Source of the DNA: Icerya purchasi
Lineage: Eukaryota > Arthropoda > Insecta > Hemiptera > Monophlebidae
Assembly (NCBI GenBank): GCA_039619475.1
Contig: CM077116.1
Span: 277,403,258-277,467,257 of the forward strand
Direction of reading: 5' to 3'
Length of the DNA stretch: 64,000 bases
Made by a program: the position numbers and the translations under genes
Part shown: piece after piece, positions 1-11,394 of the stretch
Layout: the number at the start of each line of letters is the position of its first letter
Numbering within the stretch: position 1 is the stretch's first letter
The notes under the pieces: model-generated
Databases searched by the model: none
Seen by the model: only the letters and a program-made list of their open reading frames with translations
Told to the model about the DNA's origin: nothing

Positions 1-252
1 ATTTTAGATTTTGTCCCTAGGGGCGGCGCCCCTTAAAGGGTAGCGGGCTGAAACTTTCGAGATGATAGTTTTTTTCCACTTGCCTGACACGATGGAACAG
101 TTTTTATAACGATCGATTTGGGGGCATTTTTCACTATTTTACCCTGCCATGTCCTCTTTCCGTAATAACAAAATTAATTTTTTTATTCAAAACAGATAAA
201 ATTTGTACGAAAAAAGAGATTATTTAAATATAGCCTAAAATTAAAAAAGTAC
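1..252 (-). other. Partial ZIP13 intron 5
   Basis: Starts at the GTACTT donor at 252-251 and runs off the left edge. Positions 10-50 contain a GC-rich patch with small inverted repeats around ggggcggcgcccc; no coding signal. Confidence 0.6.
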
Positions 253-408
253 CTATTGCGTTAGAACTAGCACTGAATACCAGCGCAGTTAATGCGCCAA
301 CAATTCCCGCAGATGCAGTATAAACTTGAGCCCAGGCTGCATCCCATCGACTGAATCCGGCTCGTAACAAAATTGCAAAATCACCGACTTCGTGCGGAAT
401 TTCGTGAA
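253..408 (-). CDS. Zip99C: ZIP13-type metal transporter, coding exon 5 (TM5-TM6), gene continues off the left edge
   Basis: Fifth coding exon, residues 302-353. The acceptor is AATTCGCAG and the split Val codon completes VHEIPHEVGDFAILLRAGF. This is ZIP TM5 with the HExPHExGD metal motif (H303, E304, H307, E308, D311). The following SRWDAAWAQ matches ZIP13 (xRWxAAxxQ) better than ZIP7, so I choose ZIP13. TM6 is VYTASAGIVGALTALVF. The exon most likely ends at ATAG|GTACTT in phase 1. The ORF runs on a little past this but soon ends without TM7-8, supporting the donor. The remaining 3' exon(s) for TM7, TM8 and the C-terminus are outside the window. Confidence 0.92.
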
Positions 409-659
409 CTGCGAATTTATAAAATCGTCGATTAATCAATGTGTACATGTTAGTTCAAAGAATATTTAATTGTATAACTAAAACTGTCGAAAATTATATC
501 AAATAACAGCTATTACTAAAATCGTGCAATGCCAAAAAACGTTAAATACTTCTCCGATCAATTAGTTTATCAACCTATAGATTTACGTATTACACGTTCT
601 TTTAAATTTGATACTACGCCCCAGTTGTATTCGCTGGCGGGTTTCGAGCGTCGTGACTA

Positions 660-865
660 CCTATTTGCACTTTCTAGCTGAATAGAGAATGGGCATTGTG
701 TTCGTAGCGATTGTTTATATGCAGTACGAATGTGCACACACGGCAAGACTACATTCGGAACTGATTAGTAATCGTTTGATTTATCTTGGGAAACAAATGC
801 AGTCCCGCGCCGTATCTGCTGTGTACTACGTAGCATATGATGGTGTATACGTGAGGTAGTTTGCG
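660..865 (-). mobile_element. 5'-truncated tRNA-derived SINE copy
   Basis: On the minus strand this stretch is clearly homologous to 7355-7570 on the plus strand. Shared blocks include cagttccgaatg, gtagtcttgc and gtacacagcaga, with differences scattered throughout. The tRNA-like head of the other copy is missing, so this is a 5'-truncated insertion in the opposite orientation. The boundaries are approximate. Confidence 0.7.
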
Positions 866-1116
866 TCATTACTAAGCTAAACAATTCCGTTTGTACAACT
901 TTTTAAAAAATAAGTTTTCATTTCTTTTCAAAAGGAAAAAACGACTAATCGCCGATATCTGCAAGTTGTTCCTCTCAGTATACGAGGGGTAACGTCTTGA
1001 AACAACCGCGATAGGCTTGAACGGCAGACCAAAACGTATATGTAGTAAAATCCGAAGGAAAGAAATAATTTTACATTTAAAAAACAACTGAACGTTCGAA
1101 TGTTTTTAGAAATTGT

Positions 1117-3569
1117 TTAACGTCTTTTTGACCGGGTTTTATAAAAACATATTTAAAAACTACTTTTTTATGTTTTTAAAGGAAATATTTCGTGTTCATT
1201 AGTTGTTTTATTCGGTTTTTATTCCTTTTTATGTTATTTTGTTTTATTATTTTAGCATGAATAAACCGCATTTTAATTCAAAAAAATATATAATAACATA
1301 GTTTGTAACATTTTATAAAAAATAGCTTAATTCTCAACATATACAAAAAAAAATTCTAGAAAGCAATATAGATAATAATAAAATGGGGTACATATAATCA
1401 AATTATTAACATTCACCACAAGACTTTTCTTTGTTTTCATTTGTACATTTAAAACATGTTGGAACCGTGTGCTCCTTGCATACAAACACGTCAAGCTATT
1501 ACATTTTAGTTTTTCTATTTTTGCGTCAGTCACAAAAGTGACATGGTCCGGGAATATTTCGTTGATTTTTTGTTAATTGTTCAACATTAATATTTAGCTG
1601 CTCTTTATTCTGTCTTTCGTGTAAAATACTACGAATCCGAACTTTGAGTCCCTGGATAAACTAAAATTCGTTTCACGATACTGAAGATATTCGATGCATA
1701 AATTCCACGATAAGTCCTTCAAAAATTTACGTCTGGTAAGAGATATTTGTGTATTTTCTCTATGTATAATGCGTGCATTAATTCCGGCTATATACAACAA
1801 AGAATAAAATAATGTTATAGGCCAACGACAACTTTATCTTGAGACTGAGTATATATTTTTCAATTTATCCACAGTATCCACTGCTCCTTTTGTTAAGTTA
1901 TAAAATGTTAACATCTCTGGTTTATTTCTGATTCTTCGGCAATAGCATCGGTTTCATGGAGCGATGATAACAGGAGAACCAGTTTATATTTTTTAGGAAC
2001 ATAAGACAGAAGAGTACATTCATTCCTATATGTAAAAATACTGCTATTTACTGGTTTCTTCTTTCCAATAAAAATAGGATTAACGTCCCTACAACTGTAA
2101 GTCGGTGATTTAGAAGAAGAGATGTAACACAAGCGGATATGACATAAACCAATTATCCATAGTTAAATTTCTTCCGGAGTTTGATATAGGTTCTATTATT
2201 CTTTCCACAACACTTTTGGCAGAATTATCAACGATTAATAGTCCATTAGGCTGTTTATAAATTTCCATGCTGACTGTATAAAACGTTCTTGCAAACATTC
2301 TAAAGCGAAAATTTTGATTCCATATTTTGCAAATTTTTTTGGAGCATACTGTTTGAAAACGCATTTACCTCGAAAGGCCTCCAACATCTCATCAACTGTA
2401 CAATATTCGCTCGGAGTATACGATTTGATGCAACGTTGTACAAAAGATTCAAATACTTCCCTAATTTTTGTAAGCCGATCAAACTGAATTTTATTCATTC
2501 CGTTATCAAGATCATCAAACCTTAGTGCTCTTAATAAAAATTTAAAACGACGAAGATTCATTGTTATGCGAAAAAGTTCGATACCAGTACCGTCGGTCGT
2601 CCACAGATCCTCTACGTTTTCATGGGAACATCGTAATACTCCCGCTAAGTATAACAATCGAAAAACAGCTTTCATCTCTGGTAAATCAGTTTCAAGGGCA
2701 TCCCGTTCACGATCGAAATTTTTTTCAACTATTTTCATCTACTTGTTAGTGTGATTGACAATAATTTGAAGAAAAAACAATTGCCAAGCTTCTAACGGGG
2801 TACAAACATGACGGGCTTTTCACCTTTAGGATCTGATAAGTGAGAAATGATATTTCGTTTTCGAGTTTTCCTACGTATCAGTAACGTAGTATTATGAATA
2901 TGTCACGTTGTCGTTCCATCCTTCGCAATGTAAACTGGACCCGCGCAGGCATATCTTCATCGGAAGAGTTTGCTGACTGTTCTGTTTCATTATTGTGATC
3001 TGCGTCATTTAGTACACTTACTTCAATACCGTTATCGTTATCGTCATCTTGATCGCTGTTACTATCTTTATCTTCGTCATTTTCCGACTCCACACTAAAT
3101 AACTGCCGACAGACTCTGCTCTGTTCTTCTAATATTTTCTTATTTCTTTCCCGTTCCTCTTTTTCGACACTTTCCAGCAATCTTCTAGTGCGAGTTTCCT
3201 CTTTCAAATTCATTAGAAAAGTATTTTATCACAAATTATAAATCGCAAAAACAAAATTAACGCTCGAGAATTAAAAAACCAAACTGAATCCGGATAAAAT
3301 GCAACACGCAAAAATAACAAACTAAAAATCAAACTGAAATAAATGGAAACGTAATCGGTCGCGCGGTTTTCGACCGCGTGTAAACTGATATTCTCTCCTG
3401 GTTAAGTACAATGGTTTTTATACTAGTTAAAAATGATTCGTCATCATGCTTACTTGCTATTATAGGAATAGCTGAATTATTTTTGATGTGGTAACAGCAC
3501 AGTTAAAATAAGAAGAAAAATAAAAAAAAAACCGATCTTTTAGACCGGGCGCGACCTTTTACGGGTTAA
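1117..3569 (-). mobile_element. piggyBac-like DNA transposon, degenerate
   Basis: Element with a broken DDE_Tnp_1_7-type transposase on the minus strand. The right end at 3566-3569 is TTAA followed inward (minus strand) by CCCGTAAAAGGTCGCG, as expected for a piggyBac terminal repeat at a TTAA target. For the left end the best candidate is TTAA at 1117-1120, followed by CGTCTTTTTGACCGGG. It does not match the right terminus as a clean inverted repeat, so that boundary is tentative. Insertion is inside ZIP13 intron 4. Stops and frameshifts in the transposase show the copy is dead. Confidence 0.75.
1390..3213 (-). pseudogene. piggyBac-like transposase pseudogene
   Basis: The order along the minus strand matches piggyBac transposases. 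An acidic N-terminus comes first (2878-3213, starting MNLKEETRTRR, rich in Asp/Glu). A core follows (2235-2738) with FRITMNLRRFKFLLRALRFD and the first catalytic Asp in TVDEMLEAFRGKC. After a frame change, the DNWFMSYPLV block (second Asp) lies near 2132-2170. Then come a TYSCRDVNPIFIGKK segment (1908-2090), GAVDTVDKL (third Asp, near 1875), LLYIAGINARI (near 1780), and a Cys-containing tail (near 1440-1530). Several stops and frameshifts separate these blocks, so no active protein is encoded, although all three catalytic positions can still be read. Length and order suggest a formerly full-length element. Confidence 0.85.
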
Positions 3570-3801
3570 ACGCGATAGCGATTTACACGAGTCCAACTAC
3601 GTCTCGAAATATAGAACGGAAAAAAGGTCCTAAACTTATTACGCTAGCTGATTGCGATTTTTCTTTAAACTAAAAAGTTCATATCGTACTACTGGACGAA
3701 ATGATAACTTTTTCGGAGCAATAAAAGTGTTACTCTTTACACGGAAATCAAAAAGTTAAAAAAAAAAAAAAAAATTAAAATGAAAAAAATCTTTTACGTA
3801 C

Positions 3802-3922
3802 CTAGTATCGCAAACGTCGTCAACAATCCGATGCGAGTAGAGAGCAGGAAACTACCTCCAACGGCTAAGCCATGCGTGAAATTATCGATGGAATTTGCGA
3901 CCAAATTTAAATAACCGCTAAT
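3802..3922 (-). CDS. Zip99C: ZIP13-type metal transporter, coding exon 4 (TM4, metal-site helix)
   Basis: Fourth coding exon, residues 262-301. It follows an AATTCCAG acceptor in phase 0 and ends in phase 1 at CTAG|GTACGT. It encodes ISGYLNLVANSIDNFTHGLA, then VGGSFLLSTRIGLLTTFAIL. This is ZIP TM4, with the metal-binding set N271, D274 and H278 in the N-x-x-D-N-F-T-H-G-L-A motif, as in ZIP7 and ZIP13. No residue of the motif is missing. The reading frame has no other long ORF support, because the exon is short and sits at the edge of a repeat-laden intron, so gene callers that rely on ORF length would miss it. Confidence 0.93.
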
Positions 3923-5207
3923 CTGGAATTTATTTTTAACGAGTTTAGTTTAATAATTTTTTAAGAAAAAAACAATAGTAGATGTACATCGAAAGTGGGA
4001 ACAAATTCACATTAAAATGCACGAACTAGGGTTTCTCCGGAACAGATTTTAAAAGCAATTTTCGCGATATAAATCATACGCCCCGTCAAAATATCGTTAC
4101 TCTTTTATTTCGTTAATTGGGGAAATTTTAGTATCTAATCAAACGAGTCGTTCGGCGTTAAAGATTTTAATTCTTTTGCCGACTCGCTCGGAGAAAAGTT
4201 TGAACAGCAGCTTGTAAAAGAGAGGCCAGAAAAAATAAAGAAACGAAATGTGCAACAACGTCGAGAACGGCTGAAAACAACCGACGTACGTACGCTAAAT
4301 ATTCGGGGTGCCGAGTTTGAAAAAAATAATAAATTGAAATAATATCCACGTACGGATGTATACAATTGGACTGCCACTTGTATTATTAAAAGTCAAACAT
4401 TAACAATATCAGTTTTTAAGATATAGTCTTGTTTAATGCAGAATTTTCACGAGTTATTTACACCAATAAGGAATGCAGAGGTAGACGCGATAAGATTAAT
4501 AGCTGAAGTAGGAACGCACTTGTCTGGAGGTACATAGTTCAGTAGTAAAAGATATTGTGGCTCCTGTTAAAACAGAAAATATTTTGGAAAAACGTGAATT
4601 AAAAATGGAGTAATCGTTTTTTCATACTGAACCGCAAAACGCGAAATATGGAGAGAAAACAACTTTCCTTAATCATAAGTAACATATAGTATATAACGAA
4701 GGCACATTCGTGATATTGCGTTTTCGTGTAAATGCATATTATCCGTGTGTCGTTTGAATTTATGGATAATAAAAATTGAACGAATCGATAATCGATTAAA
4801 TTCTGCCTGTGTATATACTATTCAAGCTTTCATTTGAAAATGATTCGATTGTCTTAAACCGAAATTTCGTTATCGAGAAGAATATACAGGGCGAAGGAAA
4901 GAACGGTGACTACTGACCACCGGTTTAAACGTTCGCGACTATAAAATATCAAAAAATTGTGACCCGGTTCAATAAAAGCTATTTAATGAAGCGGAACGCT
5001 TTTTGCAACGAAAATACTTGTAGTATAATAGCAGCGTTAACAAATAATTATACACACATATTCTGTTTTAATGCGGCAATGAAACACATTTAATCGCAAA
5101 GTCTTTTGTAAGAGTTGCCTTGAAAACGTGGATAGTCTATTCTTTTCCGATGAAAACGATTATTTTAAATTTATTTTCACGCGTCGTATTTTTACTTTAA
5201 TTTGTAT

Positions 5208-5226
5208 TACACACACACACACACAC
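5208..5226. repeat. (CA)n microsatellite
   Basis: Short run of alternating ac, about nine units. Confidence 0.9.
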
Positions 5227-7220
5227 AAAAAAGAAAATCATCTAATTCTTTTCGGAAACATTAATTTCGATTAGTTTTTGTAAATCGGTTAAAAAGAAGA
5301 AAATTACTTTTCCTGCTGCTTATCGAAAAATAGACTTAACATTTGTGAAGAAATTTCGGAACGTAATTTTGACGAATATTAAGGGTTTATTTATTATCGC
5401 GTTGAACCGCTATTAAGTAATCTCGGACACTTTATTTTTTTAAGAACTGTTCTCGTAATGATTCGATAGTAACTGTGAAACCGTTTTGCCAAAACTGCTT
5501 GAACAGATTTTGCGATCGAGATCAGCGACCAACAAGCAATAGGCTAGTTTTTGAAGATTTTTTTTTTCCGAAAAAAAAAAAAAGTTTTTATTCAAAATAA
5601 TCAAAGCGCAGCAGATTAATTCGCGGAAAATGCTCGATTTCAACTAAGTTATTTTTCGGGAGGATATATCTTTTTACGTCGCACATATCGCCCTATTTTT
5701 TTTGTTGTCGTAGTCGAAATAAACCTTTATGATGGTTGAGCGGAAAATGTTTTTATTCAAAATTTTCAAAGCTACCCGGCGGGGGGCCTTTGGCACTCGG
5801 CGGCGGTAAATGAAAAAAGAAGTTTCAAGCTTGGCGCATTCGTTAAAACACTTCCAGATATCTCTTCCTGTATATTCGCATGGGGTATTTCGTAGTAATA
5901 AAACTGCTCATCAGTGCGCTACGAGTAGTAGAAAAAACAAACTGCGCACGCTTAATTATTTTCAATGGCAATTTTTTGTAGCGTTCTAAGAAACTTTCAC
6001 GGCGCGCAGATCCGCCCTCCGTATTAATTAGTAACGAATCTCGATTACAAGTTCGGCTGGACATTCAATATAATTCAGCAATTTTCATCGTCGGGGGTTA
6101 TCGAAAAATTTTTTTTTTTGTAAAAAATAAAACTTCAGAGGGTTTTTCCTAGTGCGAGCATTTTCCAAACACGGTGATTTTGGGTGTCGAAACTTTTCCG
6201 AACAGTTTTCCGCTGAAAATTTTAAAACGCTCGACATTTTAAGAAGGGCCTATTTTTCATTGAATACCATCGTTACGGGAACTAAGAATTTTGACGCTCA
6301 TGCGTGTTCACAACGCAATATATAGGTCAGCTATGAAAAAAATGGATACTTTCTGTTTTTAGAGGTAGTAAATTACAATTCCCATTTCGAAAAAGTATTA
6401 ACATGAATCGTTTTTAAATCTTAAAAATTAACGAATTTAACGAATCCCTCTTTTCTAGCTACAGAACCGAATTTTTTATAACACCAAACATAGGATGACA
6501 TTACGGCGAACGGTTTTTGATTATATTATTGTATGTAAAAATTTCACAAAATCATTTTATTAATTCTCTATAAACATATCGTAGTTTCAATTATTGCTGA
6601 AAATAAACAAAGCGAACGATAACGAATTTTGGCTTATTTATTTTGTAGATGATTAATAATATCGGAAAAATCCCCCCTCGCCAACATATTTAAATAGCAA
6701 CGTTTAAGCCAACTGAACAAACAGTTTCGGTTAAATCTTTCTCACGCCACAGTACAAAAAGGTTATTTATTACGCAAGTGACAAGTGCGTATATAATTGC
6801 AACAAAGACAAAACTTTTGTTAGTTAATTTTTTTATTTTCGATTTTATTTCGTGTTCGACGAAATACTACGATATCATCTTCGCTGCTTCAGCTGCTTTT
6901 CAGCGATTTTACTTTGTAAATTATTATTAGCTCTGCGACGTACATTCATTAAAAATTCCATACGCGCTAGACTGTAATTGTCTGGACTCGAGTTAAACTT
7001 TGTCAGCTTTACATTCTATCTATAACGTGTGGAACCGAATTGAACAGCGGAGATACCTGCGAAAGTAAAGGCGACCGACAGATACTCGTAACTCTTTTCA
7101 GCCACATTGGGGTTAGCACGTCAACCGCAATTACGCAATCTCGGACGTTTACAAATTACGTATCAGTTTGCAAAGAACATAATAACGTGAAAAGAAGGTA
7201 ATTTAATAATATACTAAGGA

Positions 7221-7600
7221 GAGGATCGTCGCAATTAGTTGCTAGAGCGCTTGGCTTCCGTTACGGAAGTATCGATCCCGGGCGACGAACAGAAGTTATT
7301 TACGAAAAATTAAATAAAAATACTCGCTAATAATCACGCGGAAGGCAATGGCAAACCACCACGTACAACATCATATGCGCGCTGGGTCCGTACACAGCAG
7401 ACATAAAAAATAGCACTGCACTTGTATAATCAAATGATTACTATCAGCAGTTCCGAATGTGTAGTCTTGCGTGTGTACACCTGCGTTGCATATAACAATT
7501 GCCCGGTACACAACCCATATCGGTACAGCTAAAAAAGTGTACGAATAGGTTGTCCACCAACCGAATGGTTGGGGAGATAATGATGATGACTAAGAAGAGC
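7221..7600 (+). mobile_element. tRNA-derived SINE
   Basis: The head resembles a tRNA. An A-box-like aattagttgctagagcg sits at about 7233-7249 and a B-box-like gtatcgatccc at 7269-7279. The strand ends cgtcgc (7227-7232) and gcgacg (7282-7287) could pair as an acceptor stem. The tRNA-unrelated body follows, including aggcaatggcaaaccacc, a phrase I associate with insect SINE-like repeats. It tails off in a gatgat-rich end near 7580-7590. A second, shortened copy in reverse orientation lies at about 660-865, which proves the body is dispersed. Family name unknown to me. Confidence 0.7.
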
Positions 7601-7730
7601 AGTTCAAAAGGTACGAAGAGTAAAGAATTTCAGTTAGTAGATCTGAAGAAGAAAATGAAACAGTAAACAAGCACTGGTGGTGCATCAAGTATACGGAATA
7701 TTTAAGTGCCGCGTTACTGTTCTTTGGCCC

Positions 7731-7855
7731 TTGCGAGGGGAAAACAAAAACCTTCGAAAAAATATACATCGTTGAAAAAGATGTCTGAAGACTTAATGTC
7801 TTTCAAACATCTTTTTCGGCGATGCATATTTTCTTGAAGGTTTTTTTTTTTCGGC
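7731..7855. repeat. Imperfect hairpin repeat, arms about 60 bp
   Basis: The left arm runs from ccttgcgagggg to gatgtctgaagac, and the right arm from gtctttcaaacatc to ttgaaggttttt. The two arms are inverted copies around a ttaat loop near 7795. The pairing is clear with scattered mismatches. It may be a small foldback element. Confidence 0.65.
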
Positions 7856-8504
7856 GGTGGAAAAATTCAAAAAATCAGTCCTCGCAGGATGGTTGAAAAT
7901 AGTTGCTGAATTCATCAAAAATGTTCATATTTTTCAATATGTCCGCATAAAAGCTAAAGACTGTTACGAGTGTTTTTTAAATTTAAAAAATTTTGGTTCG
8001 AGAAATTCGTTATGTATTATGCAAATTTGTGTTCTCTAATCGAACGGCATCAAAATCTAATGTATCGTTTTTTCACCGTGCTCAGATAAAGCTGATGTAA
8101 ACATTATTTCGGTTTTCGTTGATGCGGTGAGACGTCACATTAAAATAATGCCGCTTATTTTTTAGTCAATAAATATTTTTAATTTAATTTTTACTTTTTA
8201 AACGTTTCGGTATTTGCGGATACTATTTGATGCGGCATCGGAGAAAGTGAATTACTAAAATGTTGTTACCTAGAGTTATGGTGGGAATTTAATAGAAAAT
8301 AACAGCGACCGTAAGCATTCGGAAATGGAAATGCGTACAGTAATTACGAGAGTAGTAAATATAGTTTCCGAGCGCTTCCAACTAAAAATATCGTCTAAAA
8401 TGAGATGCGGTCTGACGCAAATGCAGTATCCCTAAGATGTGAACAACATTTCCGATCTAGAAAATTCATTATGCTTGAAGAACACGCTGCATTTAGTGTT
8501 CAAC

Positions 8505-8875
8505 CAAAACTGAACAAAGGACTTCACACGTAACCGAAATGAAAATGTTGCGCCGGTGTCTTTCGGATACACACTTGACACGGCCATATCAAAAACCAGG
8601 ACATAAGAAAGCGTTTAGGAGTTGCAGCTAAACACCTGAAATTACGGGAAGCGCGACTCCGATGGTATGGCCGCAGCATCATGAGAAAAGCTTCAGTGAA
8701 GATGCTGATGAATTGTGACTGCGGAGGAAAACGATCACGAGGTACGTCGAAAAGACGCCGGATAGACTCTGTGTCAAGAACGACACGAGAGAAACTTGTA
8801 TTTTGGATTCGATAATGTCGAGGACCGCAGAAAATGGAAAAGAAGGTGCCAACAAGCGGATTAAGAAAGAAGGAG
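8505..8875 (+). mobile_element. LINE ORF2 C-terminal fragment (RTE-like), degenerate
   Basis: Plus-strand translation gives KTEQRTSHVTEMKMLRR, then after a frame change RKRLGVAAKHLKLREARLRW followed by YGRSIMRK. Further on come GGKRSRGTSKRRRIDS and a DNVEDRRKWKRRCQQAD tail. This order, with EMKMLR, LGVA, KLREARLRWYGH-like, RGxxKxRW-like and DRxKWRR, is the typical C-terminus of RTE/Jockey-related LINE proteins. Frames change and stops intervene, so it is a dead fragment. The reverse transcriptase and endonuclease are not present. Confidence 0.8.
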
Positions 8876-9176
8876 ACGTCGAGTGTTCACTATTATATGC
8901 TGATGCCACTTATTATTATTACTAACACCGAACTTACGCAACCGTTCTGAGTGATCAGGTAGACGCGACAGCGTGCAGAAAAGCTTCCACGAAATAAACG
9001 CTGAGTAGAGAGCAAACATTGTTCTAGGACTATGGTCGAAAAAAAGAAAAAAAAAACACACGTACACACATATACGAATATACTCATCTATGATGTCGCT
9101 TTATTACCTACATTAAAATAAGTCGACTTTTATTAACGTCGTACAAATGCAAACAGGAAAACAACAACTTTCATAC

Positions 9177-9592
9177 CTGAACGGTGCTTCCAGAAGCCTT
9201 GTTCAGCGTCGGTGCCGCACCAGATCTGTTTTCAGTGAGGTCGGATAGAATGTTGCCATTCGGCTGTTTCGTTTCAACTGTCTCCTCAGAGGATAGATCG
9301 CCGGCGTTGTTTTTGCTTTGAGATTTAAGCACTTTCATGTAGCACACTTTGTCCTTTTCACACGTCAGATCGTTTAATATGAAACTGCTCCGTTTTCGTC
9401 GCATCGGCATCGATTTAGTCGTCGTTTTCGAAGACGCTGTCTGATCCGTCGCATCATTCGTCGTTTCGGAATTTTCCATTTCTTCTTTTTCGAATGAAAA
9501 TATCTTCTCTATTATTATGAAGACCAGCAGACCCGCCAGCACCCACAGTCCGCAAGCTAAAGACGGATGGCTGCTGAATTTGCTGTTAAGAT
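9177..9592 (-). CDS. Zip99C: ZIP13-type metal transporter, coding exon 3 (TM3 and cytosolic loop)
   Basis: Third coding exon, residues 123-261, entered in phase 1 after a TTTGTAG acceptor and left in phase 0 at CAG|GTATGA. It starts with a short loop, then TM3 (LACGLWVLAGLLVFIIIEKI), followed by a long polar cytosolic loop of about 105 residues rich in Ser, Thr, Glu and Lys. In the ZIP family this TM3-TM4 loop often carries His clusters. Here there is essentially none, which argues against ZIP7/Catsup and fits ZIP13. The loop contains a basic patch (MRRKRSS) and several Ser/Thr positions that could be modified. It looks weakly conserved and is the least typical part of the protein. Confidence 0.9.
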
Positions 9593-10621
9593 CTACAAAT
9601 AAATATATAATAAATACACGTATACCTGTTAAATTTTATTAAAGAAAAAAATTAACAATAATTTCATACGTCACTCACTAAAAACCGCGCACATGGAAAT
9701 GGAAATACCCAAAATGCACAGTTTCATACTGCACCGAATGGGGGAAGAACACAATTGATCGACGAAACACATTTTGATCGTACAATCGACCATTGTGCAC
9801 GATAAATCCATTATCAGTGTGATTCCCTCGGAAACTTATAATTTTTTAGTGCTATAAATCTTTTCTTTGGCACTCCCTTTGTTTGTTTTTTTTTTTTCAC
9901 GGAAGAAAATATAGAACAGATCTAATCGGTGAAAACTTTTAAATCTGTCGATTTGCGATCGATTTAAAACCAACGACGCCACAAATGAAATAATATAAAT
10001 GAGAGACCTTAGACGTTACTGCTGTAGAAAGATGGGAACACTATTTTTATAACTAAATCTAATTATATGAACTAAAAACCTATTAATCAAATCTGAGAAT
10101 AGTGAAAGAGAATTTATAAAAAAACAGATGTTTCGGAAAATTATAAATTTTGAAATTAAAGATCTCAAAATTCGTATTTACCAATTTAAACATACTTCTT
10201 CATAGTTCAGACTAAAATTTTACTTTTACGGATGATAATTTCGGTACGGGTCTTTCGGCTTTTAAACTTTCATCTTTCACATTACTTTTTTTTTTTCCAT
10301 CCGATTTTAACATTTGCAATATGAAAAGAAACCGGTTTTTAACGTAGAGAGCGGAAATTATGAAAACGTAAACAATGAAAAAGCGTTATGCATACAAGCA
10401 ACATAACTCTGTATAGATGGCTGGAAGCAGTTTTATTTCGCAGTAAACATTCTGAAAATGTAATACAAATTTTGCGAATAATTCAATTTCATAATATTAG
10501 CAATTGGAGATTCTTCAATTAACAAAACAGTAAACAACGTAACTGTAAAGTATCGGAGCAACTGATATGATTTTAAAAATTCGTAATAATTTAACCGAAT
10601 TCAATTACAGAATAAAATGTC

Positions 10622-10945
10622 TTAAAACAAATACAAATTTAACAAACAAAAATTTAAGTATAAAACAATTGCTTACAATTAGAAACATTTTCGGGTATAA
10701 ACCATCATTAGCTAAAACACAATATATGTGATCAGAAACAAAATCTAAATCACACTGAGGTCAAATAGGAAATAAAATGTATTGATTTAAACCGTATAAA
10801 CCGTTTTATTTCCCATTTGACCTCAGTGTGATTTAGATTTTGTTTCTGAACACATATATTGTGTTTTTAGCTGATTATTGTTTATACCCGAAAATGTTTC
10901 AAAGTGTAAGCAATTGTTTTATATTTAAATTTGTATTTGTTTTAA
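10622..10945. mobile_element. Foldback MITE with TTAA ends
   Basis: Two arms of roughly 145-157 bp are inverted copies around a loop of about 25 bases (10779-10802). Both ends read TTAA then AACAAATACAAATTT when read inward (10622-10625 and the complement of 10942-10945). TTAA ends fit a piggyBac-type non-autonomous element. The arms differ by substitutions and small indels, so the copy is not recent. No coding capacity. Confidence 0.75.
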
Positions 10946-11394
10946 ATCACTATATTCTATCTGCGTGCATTAACGAGAAGAAACGATAAAAATAACCTGC
11001 AGATGATCTTCAAAATAGTCGCTAATATCTGATTCGATAAGATCTTAATAAATTGAGCGGTAATTTAAAAAAGGAACAGAAATCAGACATTACTTTACCC
11101 CCGATGTAAAAACAATAATGGAAGAGCAAATGATAAAATAGACTTCGAACAGTATGCAAAACCTGCAGGCGTAGAAGAATATTGAAGGGGATACGGACCG
11201 ACGATTCAAAAAAAAAAAAAAAAAAAAAGAAAGAAAAACTATTAAAAATTTATTCGTTCAATACGCATACTTCACCGTTGAACTTTATTTCGATCAATGT
11301 CTTGAATTACATTTAATGTTTGCGCAAAATTACCAAGTTTTTAAGAACCAACTTACCTAATATATTCGATGATCAATCAACAAATTTTTAGTCC

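Larger units (their letters stand above)
409..3801 (-). other. ZIP13 coding intron 4 (3.4 kb)
   Basis: Bounded by GTACGT at 3801 and the AATTCGCAG acceptor at 409. Most of it is occupied by an inverted SINE fragment (about 660-865) and a piggyBac-like element (about 1117-3569). Nothing else is recognisable. Confidence 0.85.
3923..9176 (-). other. ZIP13 coding intron 3 (5.3 kb)
   Basis: Bounded by GTATGA at 9176 and AATTCCAG at 3923. It contains a SINE (about 7221-7600), a hairpin repeat (about 7731-7855) and a LINE fragment (about 8505-8875). The stretch 3930-7200 is AT-rich with homopolymers and a (CA)n run near 5210; I see no gene in it. Confidence 0.85.

Noticed and set aside
5575..5790. 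Two similar tttttattcaaaa...caaagc blocks
   Set aside because: Short, A/T-biased similarity; not enough to call a repeat family.
9171..9176. Extending transporter exon 3 to the in-frame stop at 9171
   Set aside because: The protein would end before TM4; CAG|GTATGA is a good donor and joins in phase to the TM4 exon at 3922.
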